A model generated the notes under the pieces. That model was not told the DNA's origin and searched no databases. It saw only the letters and a list, made by a program, of their open reading frames with translations. A DNA stretch of 64,000 bases from Pachypanchax playfairii (Eukaryota > Chordata > Actinopteri > Cyprinodontiformes > Aplocheilidae), in NCBI GenBank assembly GCA_006937955.1, contig SSNP01000092.1, forward strand, positions 568,843 through 632,842. The letters are read 5' to 3'. This document shows, one piece after another, positions 1-12,608 of this stretch. The position numbers and the translations under genes were made by a program. How positions within the stretch are numbered: the first letter of the stretch is position 1; every line of letters starts with the position of its first letter.

Positions 1-1174
1 TGAGTGAGTGAGTGAGTGAAAGAGTGAGTGAGTGAGTGAGTGAGTGAGTGAGTGAAAGAGTGAGCGAGTGAGTGAGTGAGTGAGTGAGAGAGTGAGTGAG
101 TGAGTGAGTGAGCGAGTGAATGAGTGAGTGAGTGAAAGAGTGAGTGAGTGAGTGAAAGAGTGAGTGAGTGAGTGAGTGAAAGAGTGAGTGAAAGAGTGAG
201 TGAGTGAGTGAGTGAAAGAGTGAGTGAGTGAGTGAGTGAGTGAAAGAGTGAGTGAGTGAGTGAGAGAGTGAGTGAGTGAAAGAGTGAGTGAGTGAGTGAG
301 TGAGTGAGTGAAAGAGTGAGTGAGTGAGTGAGTGAAAGAGTGAGTGAGTGAAAGAGTGAGTGAGTGAGTGAGTGAAGGAAAGAGTGAGTGAGTGAGTGAG
401 TGAGAGAGTGAGTGAGTGAGTGAGTGAGTGAGTGAGTGAAAGAGTGAGTGAGTGAGTGAGTGAGTGAGTGAAAGAGTGAGTGAGTGAGAGAGTGAGTGAG
501 TGAAAGAGTGAGTGAGTGAAAGAGTGAGTGAGTGAGTGAAAGAGTGAGTGAGTGAGTGAAAGAGTGAGCGAAAGAGTGAGTGAGTGAGTGAGTGAAAGAG
601 TGAGTGAGTGAGTGAGTGAGCGAGTGAGTGAGTGAGTGAGTGAGAGAGTGAGTGAAAGAGTGAGTGAGTGAGTGAGTGAGTGAGTGAGTGAGTGAGCGAG
701 TGAGTGAGTGAGTGAGCGAGTGAGTGAGAGAGTGAGCGAGTGAGTGAGTGAGTGAGTGAGTGAGTGAGCGAGCGAGTGAGTGAGCGAGTGAGTGAGTGAA
801 AGAGTGAGTGAGTGAGTGAAAGAGTGAGTGAGTGAAAGAGTGAGTGAGTGAGTGAGTGAGTGAAAGAGTGAGTGAGTGAAAGAGTGAGTGAGTGAGTGAA
901 AGAGTGAGTGAGTGAAAGAGTGAGTGAAAGAGTGAGTGAGTGAGTGAGTGAGCGAGTGAGTGAGTGAGTGAAAGAGTGAGTGAGTGAGTGAGTGAGTGAA
1001 AGAGTGAGTGAAAGAGTGAGTGAGTGAGTGAGTGAAAGAGTGAGTGAGTGAGTGAGTGAGCGAGTGAGTGAGTGAGCGAGTGAGTGAGTGAAAGAGTGAG
1101 CGAGTGAGTGAAAGAGTGAGTGAGTGAGTGAGTGAGTGAGTGAGTGAGTGAGTGAGTGAGCGAGTGAGTGAGCG
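1..1174. repeat. (TGAG)n tetranucleotide array, 1.17 kb
   Basis: Nearly pure TGAG/CTCA array running from the left edge to about 1174. It is interrupted by recurrent variants: TGAAAGAG, TGAGCGAG and TGAGAGAG. The variants recur in higher-order blocks (for example TGAGTGAGTGAAAGAG), so whole multi-unit blocks were amplified by unequal exchange or slippage. It lies in the last visible jazf1 intron. The true length is unknown because it is cut by the window edge and is hard to assemble. Confidence 0.98.
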
Positions 1175-2448
1175 TCAGTAGGCAGACCCTGGTTCCAAAA
1201 ACCTGGAAATAGGCCTGAAAACAGGACATGATGGTTTTATTTTGAAACAACACTCCCATCTTTATACACATTGTTGATTGAACCAATCCCAAAAAAAGAA
1301 CATGCATGTTCAGAAATGACATCCGTGTGACTGTCCCAAGCTCTCATTCCAACCCCATGAGCTCTGACGTGTTGCTTCATGCTTACAGGCTTGTTTCTAA
1401 TAAGAGTCTGGAAACTGGCTGCAGGAATTTTCTGGGATTTTAACTACTGATGAAGTCGAGCATTTCTGCTGAGACATAAAGCTCGACTCCAAACTCGTTT
1501 TTCTTTTATTACGTTCAGAGGTTCTGCTCTGGAGCCCCTATGGAGATGCAGCAAAAAACAAAACAAAACAAAACAAGATTTAAGTTGTTTTTTTACATGA
1601 GAAACGATCAAAAGCAGTTTGTCTTTCTGGTGCTGAAGAAAAACTTTCTCACAAGCTTGAAGAAATAATGTGTTTTGGTTTTTCGGCTGCAGTCAGAGTA
1701 TCTTTCGTTTTTGGATAACAGATTTTAAGGAAATCTGACTTGCCTAGCTACATATTGGCTTTTTGTGTGTATTTAATACCGTCTCACGCTGATGAGACAG
1801 TTTCTCATGCTCCCGAGGAACAATTTCTTTGTTATTTCCTTCTGCATCCCTTTAGGGACTCACTGTGTTGGACATGGTCAGGAAGGAGGAATGTCTCGAG
1901 TTTTTCCAACATTAAACACCAAAAAAACTTGTTTACATTCGACTCTTTACGCTGAAACAGAAGACCTCATCCAACGATGTTAAAGGTCACAGAGCACCGC
2001 CGTCTAGAGTCCAGCAGGCGTTTCTCATATCTGCTGCATGATTTTAGATAAAGCGAGTCGACAGAAGCCTCGTTGTGACTCCAAACAGATGCTGACTGCT
2101 GCGTTAAACCTCAGGCTAAGTCACTGCCTATAACTCTGTCATTCACGTCAGCAAAGCAATTTTCCCCGACTGCACAGAGTTTATCCCAACCACACACACC
2201 AGACGTGGATGGAAAACTCTATAAAACTCCATATCACTGAAGTGGACTGTGCGTGTGCATCTATGTTGTCATGCAACAGTTTAAAAACTTTTTCCACCAT
2301 CAAGAAAACGAAAAAAAAAAAGACAGTTTGACTTGTTTCAGTGGGAAAACAAAACCTTCCGCTTTCTTGTCTGGATATGTACAAAAAAAACCACTTTGTG
2401 TTTATTAAACGCGTTCGGAGATGCAAAGCAACGGAGGTGAAAACGAAC
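1175..2448 (-). other. jazf1 intron 4 (partial), non-repetitive part
   Basis: AT-rich intron sequence between the TGAG array and exon 4. I looked on the minus strand for the last jazf1 exon (the NVNGIKYHAKNGH and FKCRCGKSYK region) and did not find it. Only short A/T homopolymers stand out. Confidence 0.7.
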
Positions 2449-2618
2449 CTTGTATCGTTTTTTACAGCCTGGAACGGGACAAGCAAAAGGCTTCTCGTCT
2501 CCTCCGTTCATACACATGGAGCTCAGGATGGACTCGGAGCTGATGGCGCTCTCCGTCGTCCACGATTCATCGCTGTCGGACGCCTCAAACTCCACGTCCT
2601 CTTCATCACAATCACTAC
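2449..2618 (-). CDS. jazf1: jazf1 coding exon 4 (acidic region, first half of zinc finger 2)
   Basis: Encodes residues 127-183. An acidic run (SDCDEEDVEFEASDSDES) is followed by WTTESAISSESILSSMCMNG, which is nearly invariant in vertebrate JAZF1, then EKPFACPVPGCKKRYK with Cys173 and Cys178 of zinc finger 2. The two His ligands must come from the next exon, which I did not find between 1 and 2448, so the gene is cut by the left edge. Exons 1-4 sum to 549 nt, exactly 183 codons. The donor is AAG|GTTCGT, weaker than consensus. A MITE sits only about 80 nt before the acceptor, leaving just a short pyrimidine-rich tract. Confidence 0.96.
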
Positions 2619-5064
2619 CTATTGGAATACAGAGAAAAGTGGATTTTACCATGACAGGTTAGATAAAATAGATTAGACAGACAGACAGATAGATACTTTT
2701 AAAGAGGCCCTTCCATTAAAAACGGTTTTTCTGAGGTTTCTGTTGAATATTTTAGCTCCACAGGTGTTCTTACCTTCATAGTGGGTGTGAAAACAGGTCA
2801 ACAACTTCTTTTTCAGTTTTTATCTCTCTTGCAGGTGGCGATAACACCTGAGTTCAAACGGCCTGTATCTGTTTCATCACAACTCCTTTGTTCGTTAGTA
2901 TTCATCAGCTCCTGCAGTTGAAACCACGCCTAGCATGCTGCTGGCTAAAAGCTGTTAGCATAAGACGTAGCAAACAGGAAGAGAGAACGTCTGACATTGC
3001 CATGCGCAGTATGGAACAGTATACCTTGCTCTCATAGGCTAGTTTGTTAGCCAATCAGAGTCCAGCAAATTAGAATAATGAATATGAACGAGCTGCTGCT
3101 CGAGGCCTGACGGAACGAGCCGGAACCAGATTAATTTTAACGCAGACAGATTGAAAGGTCTGTTAATCCCTGATGTTTTTTAGATATAAAATGTTTCATA
3201 TTACTGGTTAACACTTAAGAAATAACCACAAAGACATGAAATGTGTATGAAATGGCCTCTTTAATAATCCCAAAGGAAATGACATTTGTCCGACAAAAGA
3301 CTGAGATTAGACAAAAAGATTAGTGGCTGCTAAAATATTTGTTGCCATTAAAATTCGGGTTTCTGAGAAATCTTGAAAGTTTTCTGCAATTTTTAGGGGA
3401 AATATCAATTATTTTTTTAGAAAAATAGAAATTAAATGGAACTGTTGTTGTACATAATTACTACTTTCAGGTGAAACATGTGAACGTAACATCTCACAGA
3501 TACAAGTCACAGGTGACCACGACTCTCAGGATGGTTGGGGGGGTGTCGGGGTGACTTTGACAACTGTGTTGATGTTTTTGTCCCAACAGCAGCTTAGACC
3601 TGTTCCTGGTTTGCCAATGCAGAGGTACTGACCCCGCCCTCCACGCAGTGTTGTACAAACAATGCAGCCCAGCAACGTCCAGCCAACACAGACTTGGTCA
3701 ACTGTATCAGTAATCTCAGCTCCAGCAAGTCCATCTGAGACTTTTTAGGGTCTGGAAGGACAGATGTAGTAGTCAGGTTGAGGAGGTCACCCCCTCCCCA
3801 CTGGAAACAGTGTTGGTGAAACCACCTGAGGTGTCCCACAGGCTGACCAAGGACTAGGACCCCTTCAGCCTGGTGTCCACCACCAGGTTTGGGGACCTCC
3901 ATTACAGGCAGCCACACCCTCTGTGCAACTGCATCACCCGTGGACGCCTGGAAATTGGACCATTCAGACCAGGTCTCTTTAGTCTTTCTCCAGCCGAAGG
4001 CCCATTGGGCAAAAACCTCAACATTTGGTCAGTGAGGGACGGTAATGTCACCCCCACTCACCCTCTCCATCCAAAATGTGTACAAATCTGTTGTCAAACG
4101 AGTTTTATTTTATCTTTAAGATGCAGGTGTCCAGCTGAGTGTGGACCTGAAGACCTGGTTGTAGAGGTCTGAACACTCCTCACCGTGCTGGGCTGCGTTC
4201 ACCACTTAGCTTGACGCTTATATGTTAAAAAGGGAAAACTCTTAACAGAAGAAGAGGCCTCAGATTTGTACTTTTCTAACAGCTACCACGCCGCCTGCTG
4301 ATCGTGACATCTCTCAGTTTTTGCCCAACCAGTGTGTGACATCATCAGATGAACAAGGTGAACATCTTTCCTTTGTTTACTCTGTTTTGTCCAAAAAAAG
4401 CAGCTCGTTTCATTTTGCTACATGAAGCTAATTAGATATAATCCCCATTAAAAATGACTTATACTGATAATTAAAGTTAAATGTTAGAATTTAAATATTC
4501 CTGCACGTTTTAAAGACGAGGTTTAAACCGCAGGGGAGACCGCAGCAGAGACCAGGACCGGATGTATGAGGACTACAGAGAAGCCGCCATCAGCTGAACG
4601 CCGCCACACACAGACTGAGAACATGTCACCAAGCCGCCAGCAGGAGATTTAACCGAGAAGGACGGCGTGTAAACTCTGCTCAGAGACAACGATCAGACTT
4701 TTTAATAAACATCTGTTTTCTACATAAACTGAGTCTGTAGATCATCTGATGACATCACAACATGGCAGACGGGTTTTCACTCACCTTTTCAACTCGTGTG
4801 GTTTTATGATAATTATTTAAAACAAACATCTATAGGAATACTGCACAAAAAAATAAAATCTGTCTATCAAATCGCAGCATTTTTAAAATCTACTTTTTAA
4901 TTCCGTCTTTAATTTTTGCGCCAGAAACCCTTTTAATATTACTCTACGCAGCAGATGAAGGTTGTTTAACGATAAGGATGTTTAATTTGTTCTGAAAACC
5001 AAATAAAAATCATACAAAAACAACGTGGTTAATGTTTCACTACCACTCCGAGGTAACGGGTTAC
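2619..5064 (-). other. jazf1 intron 3
   Basis: A 2.4 kb intron. It holds a short GACA/GATA run near 2672-2692, MITE copy 1, then 3500-4740 with GC-richer sequence of unrecognised origin (possibly old repeat) and AT-rich sequence after it. No exon is needed here because exons 3 and 4 join in frame. Confidence 0.8.
2699..3264 (+). mobile_element. TTAA-flanked MITE, copy 1
   Basis: One of five copies of a 550-590 bp non-autonomous element in this window. It begins TTAA-AGAGGCCCTTCCATT and ends AAATGGCCTCT-TTAA (here AATGGCCTCT). The flanking TTAA on both sides is the target duplication typical of the piggyBac superfamily, though TTAA could also be part of the terminal inverted repeat. It has no coding capacity. 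The middle holds a CCAAT box (AGCCAATCAGAG). It sits in jazf1 intron 3, about 80 nt from the exon 4 acceptor. Confidence 0.85.
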
Positions 5065-5255
5065 CTGTAGGTGTGCTGCTGCGGAACGAAGATGAAGGGG
5101 TGATCGGTGGGGTAACTGGAGGGGTGAGGTTTCCACTGGCGTGGCGGGGGGGTGTGGAAACATTGCTGCGGGACAGGTTAGCAGTCAGAGACAGCTTCGG
5201 CTGCACCTTCTTCTTCAGGGCCTCGTGCTCTCGTCTTGCTGCATCTGTCATAAAC
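5065..5255 (-). CDS. jazf1: jazf1 coding exon 3 (Ser/Thr/Pro-rich region)
   Basis: Encodes residues 63-127. It starts FMTDAARREHEALKKK, a basic/charged probably helical stretch, then a low-complexity STPPRHASG / TPPVTPPITPSSSFRSSTPT region rich in Ser-Pro and Thr-Pro, likely phosphorylated by proline-directed kinases (inference). The acceptor is ACCAG and the donor GGTAAC, leaving phase 1. In human JAZF1 the breakpoint of the JAZF1-SUZ12 fusion of endometrial stromal tumours falls after the corresponding exon 3 (established knowledge). Reading through the donor soon leaves conservation (NPLPRSGSE), which supports the exon end chosen here. Confidence 0.97.
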
Positions 5256-5797
5256 CTGGTATTTTAGAATAGAAAACTGTTTAATGTTCGGATTTCAAAA
5301 TAAAAGAACTTGTGAAAATAAATCTCATCCTCTTGGTCCTACTGAAGAGTATTTATTTGGAAAAAAAAACATCAACAACAACAGGGTTTACGGTGAACAG
5401 TAAAGTCTCTATAATAAAAATAAAACGTTAACATAGACACTGTTAAAGCTGTAGTGGAATTAACAAATTAAGCGACAGCCACATCAAGATGGGTTTGTGG
5501 AGGCAGGGAGACAGTGGTGTATGCTGGCGTATTGCGTCAGGCTCTTAAAACCTCTATTTAGGTTTCATATCAAAGACAGCTGGGATGAACTTACAGCAGT
5601 AAAAAAAACCCACAATGACACCGAAATTCATTGAAGCAATTCCCCAGATGAGAAATGAAAGTAAAACCTTGTAGGAGTATACGTTCTACTTCCTGTGACA
5701 CGTTACTGTTAAATACTGATGAAGACAAATTTAAGCACTTTTTTTCCATAAATAAAATAGAACTTGTTGTTGTTTGGAAGAAAATGTATCTCTTTAC
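5256..5797 (-). other. jazf1 intron 2
   Basis: A 542 bp AT-rich intron between coding exons 2 and 3. I see no repeat or motif of note in it. Confidence 0.8.
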
Positions 5798-5870
5798 CTG
5801 TTAATGTAACTGAGAGCGACGTAAGTCGGCTGCTGCTGCTCCTGCTTCTCCAGATGACAGGGGTCTGTAT
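5798..5870 (-). CDS. jazf1: jazf1 coding exon 2
   Basis: Short exon of 73 nt between a CATCTAG acceptor and a GTAAAG donor on the minus strand. With the split first and last codons it encodes residues 39-63: a DTDP start, a Gln-rich EKQEQQQP stretch, and TYVALSYINR. The last segment matches the mammalian exon almost exactly. It links zinc finger 1 to the Ser/Pro-rich middle of the protein. The reading frame is phase 1 in and phase 2 out, agreeing with exons 1 and 3. It was too short to stand out as an open reading frame and was placed by splice sites and homology. Confidence 0.96.
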
Positions 5871-6019
5871 CTAGATGGAGACAGAAACAGCCCAAGAATT
5901 AGGAACATTAAAATTTTGCAAAAAAAAAAAAACAATTTTTATTTTCTAATGCAGAACTGAAAATAAATCTGTGGTATATTACTGCGATATTTGACCATTT
6001 CAAAGAAAATACGAGCTCA

Positions 6020-6895
6020 TTTTCTCAATAAGTTGGAAAAGGATGATGTTTATCATTGTGCAGCATCCTCTCTTCTTTGAACATCTGCCTGTAAACATCT
6101 GGACTCTTCTCCTGTGCAGACCCTGCTGTGATGGATGCAGTATGTGGGTTAACATTGTTTTGCTGAAAAGTGCAAGACCATCCGTGATAGAGATGTCCAG
6201 ATGGGAGCAGATGTTGCTCTAAATGTACTTTTCAGCATTGATTCAGCCTTTCCAGATGTGTAAGCTGCTCTCACCATAAGCACTAATACAACCACAGACC
6301 ATCAGAGATGCAGCTGCACAAGTGTCTGCTGATAACAAGCAGGACACGGTGTCCATGGTTTCCAAAAAGAATTTCCAATTTGGATGAAATCTGACTCTGG
6401 ACCAGTTTTTCCTCAGATCATTTTAATTGAGCTCTGCTCCAGAGAAGATGCTGGTGTTTCATGATGAATGCAGCGCTGCATCAGAATCTGCAGTTTTGAC
6501 CTTAGACTGTATCCCTTGCACACAGTTTCCTTCTGTTTCGACAAATCTGTTGATGATATTTTTCGTTGTCTCATATTGGTGAATTTTACACCTGACACAC
6601 TCTGAAATCTTCATTCTATGTGCAGTCATGTTACTGGGCTGTTGCCAGGCAACATAATCAAATGCCAAATGTTCTTCCAGGTAGTTTTGAATTGTGTCAC
6701 TCACCTTTAAAGCCTTTTGTTGATTCTTTTAGTACTCCCTACTATCAAATTTAAATTTAAATTTAAAATTCAAATGCTAAAATTCTCAATGAAATGGTAA
6801 AATATCTCAACTTCAGCATCTGATCTGGGAATAAAACATGGGTTGTATCGTTGAATTTTATTTTTATTTACATTTGACACCGTGTTTAACCTCTA
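6020..6895 (-). mobile_element. Degenerate Tc1/IS630-type transposon remnant
   Basis: The plus strand carries the antisense of a transposase gene familiar from fish Tc1-like elements. Recognisable stretches are GATGCAGTATGTGG (6134-6147), CAGCATTGATTCAGCCTTTC (about 6233-6252) and ACCATCAGAGATGCAGCTGC (about 6298-6317), with a degraded 3' part to about 6895. Frameshifts and stops are common, so it is a dead copy. The boundaries are approximate and the terminal repeats are not clear. Confidence 0.65.
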
Positions 6896-7085
6896 ACATC
6901 CATGAAACATTCTTATGTTCGGATGGGATCACCAGTACCATTCACAAATTCTGATCTTTTCATGTAATCAGTCTTTTTTATTGTTTAAGGTTCACATTAA
7001 AAGCCAAACCAAACAATCCATCTGCATTTAATAGATGTAGCAGACAGACTTAATAAAATATACCTAAATCATCTAATGCAAAATG

Positions 7086-7678
7086 TTAAAGAGGTCATTT
7101 CATACACATTTCAGGACTTTGTGGTTATTTCTTAATCATTAACTAGTAATATGAAACATTTTATATCTAAAAAACATTAGGAAACACTGATTAACAGACC
7201 TTTCAATCTTTCTGCGTTAAAATTCGGGTGGTTCCGGCTCCTTCCATCAGGCTGCTCCGTCAGCAGCTCGTTCATATTCATTATTCAAATTTGCTGGACT
7301 CTGATTGGCTAACAAACTAACCAATGAGAGCAAGGTATACTGTTTCCTGCCCCGCTGCGCATGGTAATGTCAGACGTCATGTCTTCCTGTTTGCTACGTT
7401 ATGCTAACAGCTTTTAGCCAGCAGCATGCTAGGCGTAGTTTCAACTGCTGGAGCTGATGAATACTAACGGACAAAGGTGTTGTGACGAAACAGATACAGG
7501 CCGTTTGAACTCAGGAGAAATTGGGTGTTATCACCACCTGCGTAGTTTGAGAGATAAAAACTGAAAGAGAAGTTGTTGACCTGTTTTCACACCCACTATG
7601 AAGGTAAGAACACCTGTGGAGCTAAAATATTCAACAGAAGCCTGAGAAAAAACGTTTTTAATGGAAGCGCCTCTTTAA
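7086..7678 (-). mobile_element. TTAA-flanked MITE, copy 2 (inverted)
   Basis: Same family as the element at 2699-3264 in the opposite orientation: it starts TTAA-AGAGGTCATTTCATAC and ends GCGCCTCT-TTAA. The CCAAT-box segment and the TAGCATGCTGCTGGC core are recognisable in reverse complement. It lies in jazf1 intron 1. Confidence 0.85.
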
Positions 7679-10074
7679 GATGTCAGAAACTGCACACCTT
7701 CATCAACGAACAGAATCTGAGGTTTCCTTTAGCTGATGTGTTGAACAAGGAAGTGACATCTTGCTGCGTTATTCTCTTAAAACTCTGCCCCGTTGACACC
7801 ACATTGCTTACATATGACATGACACATTCGCTGTTTCTCAGCTAAATGTACAACAACAGCATATAACAATCTCTCCGCACCCTGAGGTGAAGCGTGCCTG
7901 ACTTCAAACGCCCTTCCCGCTGCTGGCCATGTGTCAGACGAGAGATGCCCCATAAAACAACAGTATGAAGCAGCAGAGCCTCCCTGTCTGCATCTGACAG
8001 TGCTGCGAGGAGGCTGCTGCCCCATGTGGTTTCAAACCATTGTTTGTTTCCATCCAGCATGCTTGTTTAGTCAACACTTCCACCCAGGGCTTTTTCTAAC
8101 ATTAAATTTGAGCATTTACAAGCACATTAAAAAGCTGCTGTTTTTATTACTACTTCTTTTGGCAATGACAAAAAACATATGGGAAAGATAATTAGCGCTT
8201 TTGTTTATGAAAGGTAAGCAACACCTTCATCGAGCTGTAACTTTCACCTCGAGACTTATTCCATAGTTTATATGTTTTTGTACTCAGGTTGTCACCTTTA
8301 AACCCCCCCCCCCCCAACCTTTTTGGGAAGGTGCTGCAGGTATAACAGGTATGACTTAATTATAAAGTATAAATAAAAGAGGAAGAGAACATGAAATATA
8401 TTTAGAATGAATAAATACGAATATTAACATACGAACATAATAAATAATTATTTATTATGTTCCGAGCAAAGAATTTGCAATTATGACCAAATTTCCTGTT
8501 TAATAATGAAACTGTTTTAATGAAGGAGAATTACAATCTGTTTGATCTTGTCTGGTTTCAGCTACATGTGAGTGTTTCATTAACAGTGGATTTATCCTCA
8601 GTGTGACAGACAGAACACTTCTCCCTGCTTTCCAATCAAAGTCAAGCTACACAACACAAGAGACACACATTCATTACAACACTGCTCCCCTGCCAAAAGC
8701 CAGAGGCAGCGCAGGGTCTACTCTAAGCTCGGGCTGATGGTGTGAGACTGAAAAAAGAATTAAAAAAACCCTGCAAAGATCCCTAATGAGCGTTTGGATG
8801 TGGAATGGCGGGCTTCTCAAACGGCGGCAGATCAGTCTGCTCACACACGCCGTAAATCAAGCCCGCTTTGGGAGGGGAGTGGAAACGAGGCCTAGTAGGG
8901 ACCCCCTTACTCCAACAGCCTCTGCTGTTCTTCTGGGGCCACCATCAGTCAAGGACCAGGAAGAAGGTGCCTCAAGTAGAGATGAGAACAATCCTAATGA
9001 AAACCACACAGGTGGTCCACCTTGGTGGGCGACGCTTTGCGGGAACACAAACAGGGTATTTAGTTCCCATCTGCAGGTCTGAGGGCAAACAAACACTTCC
9101 TGTATTCTCTGGTGATGTGTGGCGACGTCTCAGGTGGAGATTTAATGACAACCAGTGACCAGTAAAAAAGGGACCTTATTAAACATATTCAATATATATA
9201 TATGAGAGCACTGTTTTCACAAAGATTATATATGTAACTATAGCAATAACTTGAAGTAACTGTGATCATGTGACTCATCACAAGTGGCGCTAATAGAACT
9301 CCACTGAAGGAGTGGCGGGTTTAACTTTGTTTTTGTTGCTTGTACAGTTTGCATTTGGACAGGTTTAATAGCATGAAAACTTCATTTTTCATGCATTTAT
9401 TAAATAAATAAAATGAATTTAAAGGTTTTTGGTAACAGTACCTTAAAAACACTAAAGCAACAGTGGCATCAATCTGAGTCTGTATATGAGAGTCTTAAAT
9501 TGTTATTTATATGACAAGTGATTGTCAATTAAAGTTTCTAATAACTGCAGGTTTATATTAACATAAATTATTGGTTGAAATAGTAGTAGTTTAAAACCCA
9601 CTGCAGGACATAAACGTTGACGTATAATTTGGTCGATCCAGGAACAAACCCCCAAAGCCGACGTACTCTGAACCCCTTCCATGTAAACAAAGGGCTCCAT
9701 GGTAAAAACTAAATTAATTTAACGATACATACTAATCATAGTGCAGCTGCGTGTTCAAATATTCATTTTTCCTACACGTTTAGTTATTTTGGGTGCAGGT
9801 AAGTGGGCGGGACTTTCACCCCTATGTTTTTAGTGTTCAGTCTCTGGTTCCAAGAATTCAACATGGCTGCACCCATCATTGAGTAGTTGACGTGATAACA
9901 TGTATTTATTCTATATGTTGATGATTGGTTAACGGAGTAGGGCTTGTGATCTCACTGTGGGTCCAACAGGATCCTCTAAAGTTCAATTACATATAAAAAC
10001 ACCTGCTGATAGTGTTTTATGCCATAACGGTTTCTTTACCCGCCTGTTCCTATTTGGGTTCCTGCGTGGCTGTT

Positions 10075-10330
10075 GTCAATCTCCGGTTGTCACTTGGTGG
10101 GGGGTGTTACACCTGAACAGGTCACCCATCCATCACAGGACCAAACTGAAACAAACAACCACTCAAACACACACAGGGTAAATTTAGAACCTCCAATTAA
10201 CCGAACATCTGTGTTTTTGGTTTGAGTGATGGAACCGGAGCAGCTGGATTAAACCCACACGCGCAGAGGGAAAACACGCAGAAAGGTCCCAGCTGGGACC
10301 TGAATCCAGGACCTTCTTACTTGAATGCAA
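10075..10330 (+). repeat. Teleost dispersed retroelement tail-like repeat
   Basis: This matches a repeat common in fish genomes. Markers are CCATCCATCACAGGACCAAA (about 10127-10146), ATTTAGAACCTCCAATTAAC, and the end CCCAGCTGGGACCTGAATCC (about 10288-10307) followed by AGGACCTTCTTACT. I recognise the family as a retroelement-derived tail but cannot name the subfamily safely. Confidence 0.6.
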
Positions 10331-10914
10331 TAGAGTGAACAGACTTCTCCACAGTGAAACTAACTGTTTAAGAACAGCCGTGGGAAATGGATAAAAAGAG
10401 CATAACGTTATTGCGGCTGATCAAGCTGTCATTAAAAGGTTGGATATGGAACACAAACTCCAGAGTGACGTCTGGTGTGTGGATGTTGTAGCTGCAACAA
10501 CTGAACAAGGTTTCCAGCCGTCGGGACGCCAGGTTTGACATTTCCACGTTCGTTTTGAAGCCGTAATTTTGTTTTTATTTGAGTTTGAGTATTGATCTTC
10601 TCTGGTCGCTCCTCTTCTGAGAAGGATAACGAAATCTCCGGGGCTCTGAAGCAGCTGCTCAACCTGCCGACTCCACCATTTTATCAGACTATCCACCGTA
10701 TTAGGCAACCTGCAATGGTGCCTTCTAGTGGCTGGTAGATGTAAACATAATGCCAACGCTATGCCCCTCAAAATCAACATTATATTATATTTTAATTTAA
10801 ATATAATTTTTTAAAAGGAAATAATGTACTTTCATTCTACACCCTTCTAAACACACTGTGGAGGTATTCATTTTTAAAAAATAACTTTTTATGAAAATTT
10901 TCCATATTCCACAT

Positions 10915-11503
10915 TTAAAGAGGCCCTTCCTTTAAAAACGGTTTTTCAGAGGTTTCTGTTGAATATTTTAGCTCCACAGGTGTTCTTACCTTCATAGTGG
11001 GAGTGAAAACAGGTCAACAACGTCTCTTTCAGTTTTAATCTCTCAAACTACGCAGGTGGCGATAAAACCCGAGTTCTCCCGAGTCCAAACGACCGGTATC
11101 TGTTTCGTCACAACTCCTTTGTTCGTTAGTACTTGGCAGCTCCCGCAGTTGAAACCCTAGCATGCTGCTGGCTAAAAGCTGTTAGCATAAGACGTAGCAA
11201 ACAGGAAGACACGACGTCTGATGTTGCCATGCACAGCGGAGCAGGAAACAGTATACCTTGCTCTCATAGGCTAGTTTGTTAGCCAATCAGAGTCCAGCAA
11301 CGTCGAATAATGAATAAGAACAAGCTGCTGCTCGAGGCCTGACGGAAGGAGCTGGAACCACCCGAATTTTAACGCAGACAGATTGAAAGGTCTGTTAATC
11401 AGTGTTTCCTGATGTTTTTTAGATATAAAATGTTTCATATTACTGGTTAATACTTAAGAAATAACCACAAAGTCATGAAATTTGTATGAAACGGCCTCTT
11501 TAA
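10915..11503 (+). mobile_element. TTAA-flanked MITE, copy 3
   Basis: Near full-length copy with both TTAA flanks (10915-10918 and 11500-11503) and the full internal core. It looks highly similar to copies 4 and 5, suggesting recent spread. It lies in jazf1 intron 1. Confidence 0.85.
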
Positions 11504-12608
11504 CTTTGTTTAACAGACCTGAGGTCAGAGGTCACTGCCAAGCAGAGACAAAAAGTTTGAGAACCATCAACACAGATCATGTATGTGTTAAATCAGTGCT
11601 GGCGAAGCCTTAGTGACTCAGCCTTCTGTACGATGGATGCAAGAACACGTAACATGTAAAACCCCTATGATGTTCAGGAACAGGATGGTCACAAAGATTT
11701 CTTAAAGCAACGGTGGAAGTGACGCCTGCTGCCTTCTCATAACAAGCTTCCTCACACACAAGTGTGCACACCAGACACACAGCTCCCCTCGCTCATTTCC
11801 CACCAGCATCTGGCTCTCCGCCCCTCGCGGCCAAAATGCACTGTGGGGTAGAGGAGTGGTGAGCATTATGGTGACATGTTTATGGTGGCTCTGAGCAGCG
11901 GGGAACGTTACCAGGAGTGGTGGTACAGGTAATTCATTACAACGTGACCTCTGAGGAGGAAATGAAGCTGCTTTAGAGGGTTAGTGGGAAAAAAAAACAG
12001 AAAGAAAAACAGGCGGAGGTTTAAAATGATCCATTATAAATACGTTTAACACAGACAGAGATTTGTACACACGTTCTCAGAGCTGTGTTTGTCCAAAAAC
12101 ACCCTGATAAATGCACAGAAGCACGTACAGAAACACTCATTCATTGCTGCTCTTCTCAACTTCTACTGCAACTAATTTGTGGTCAGTTTACTTCTTATTT
12201 GAGAAAATATTTGTGCTAATCTATTAAATGTCTAAAAACGTTGTTTCTGAAGTGTAAGATGATCTTCTTAATCTCCAAGAATCTATCAAAAGGAAAGATA
12301 TCTACTTTAAAAGGATGTGAAAACGAAGCCAACACGAGGGAGAAATGTAACAACTAATAAAAGAGTAATTTCGTATTACAAGGTCATCCATGAATCAATA
12401 CAAAAAACAATTATTAAATGATGAAAAAGATGTACAATTGCAGCAACATGCAGCCTTGAAAGCCACATTTTATCTAACAGGGGGAGGGAGACCCCCCCAG
12501 TCAACATGAACAGAGGTGGTGGGGGATGGTGTTATTAGGCCCACCAGGTGCACATGTTGAGGAGTTAGTTACCGTTTTCTAAATTTATAACTTCCGAACT
12601 TTTTTTTT

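Noticed and set aside
1..1174. CRISPR-like regular array at the left edge
   Set aside because: The unit is only 4 nt with no spacers, in an animal genome; it is a simple repeat.
3594..4172. Open frames near 3.6-4.2 kb with a coding feel
   Set aside because: Frames on both strands have no protein similarity I recognise, and jazf1 needs no exon here. It may be an old repeat, not supported enough to list.
5025..5267. 80-codon plus-strand frame opposite jazf1 exon 3
   Set aside because: Antisense shadow of the conserved exon on the minus strand.
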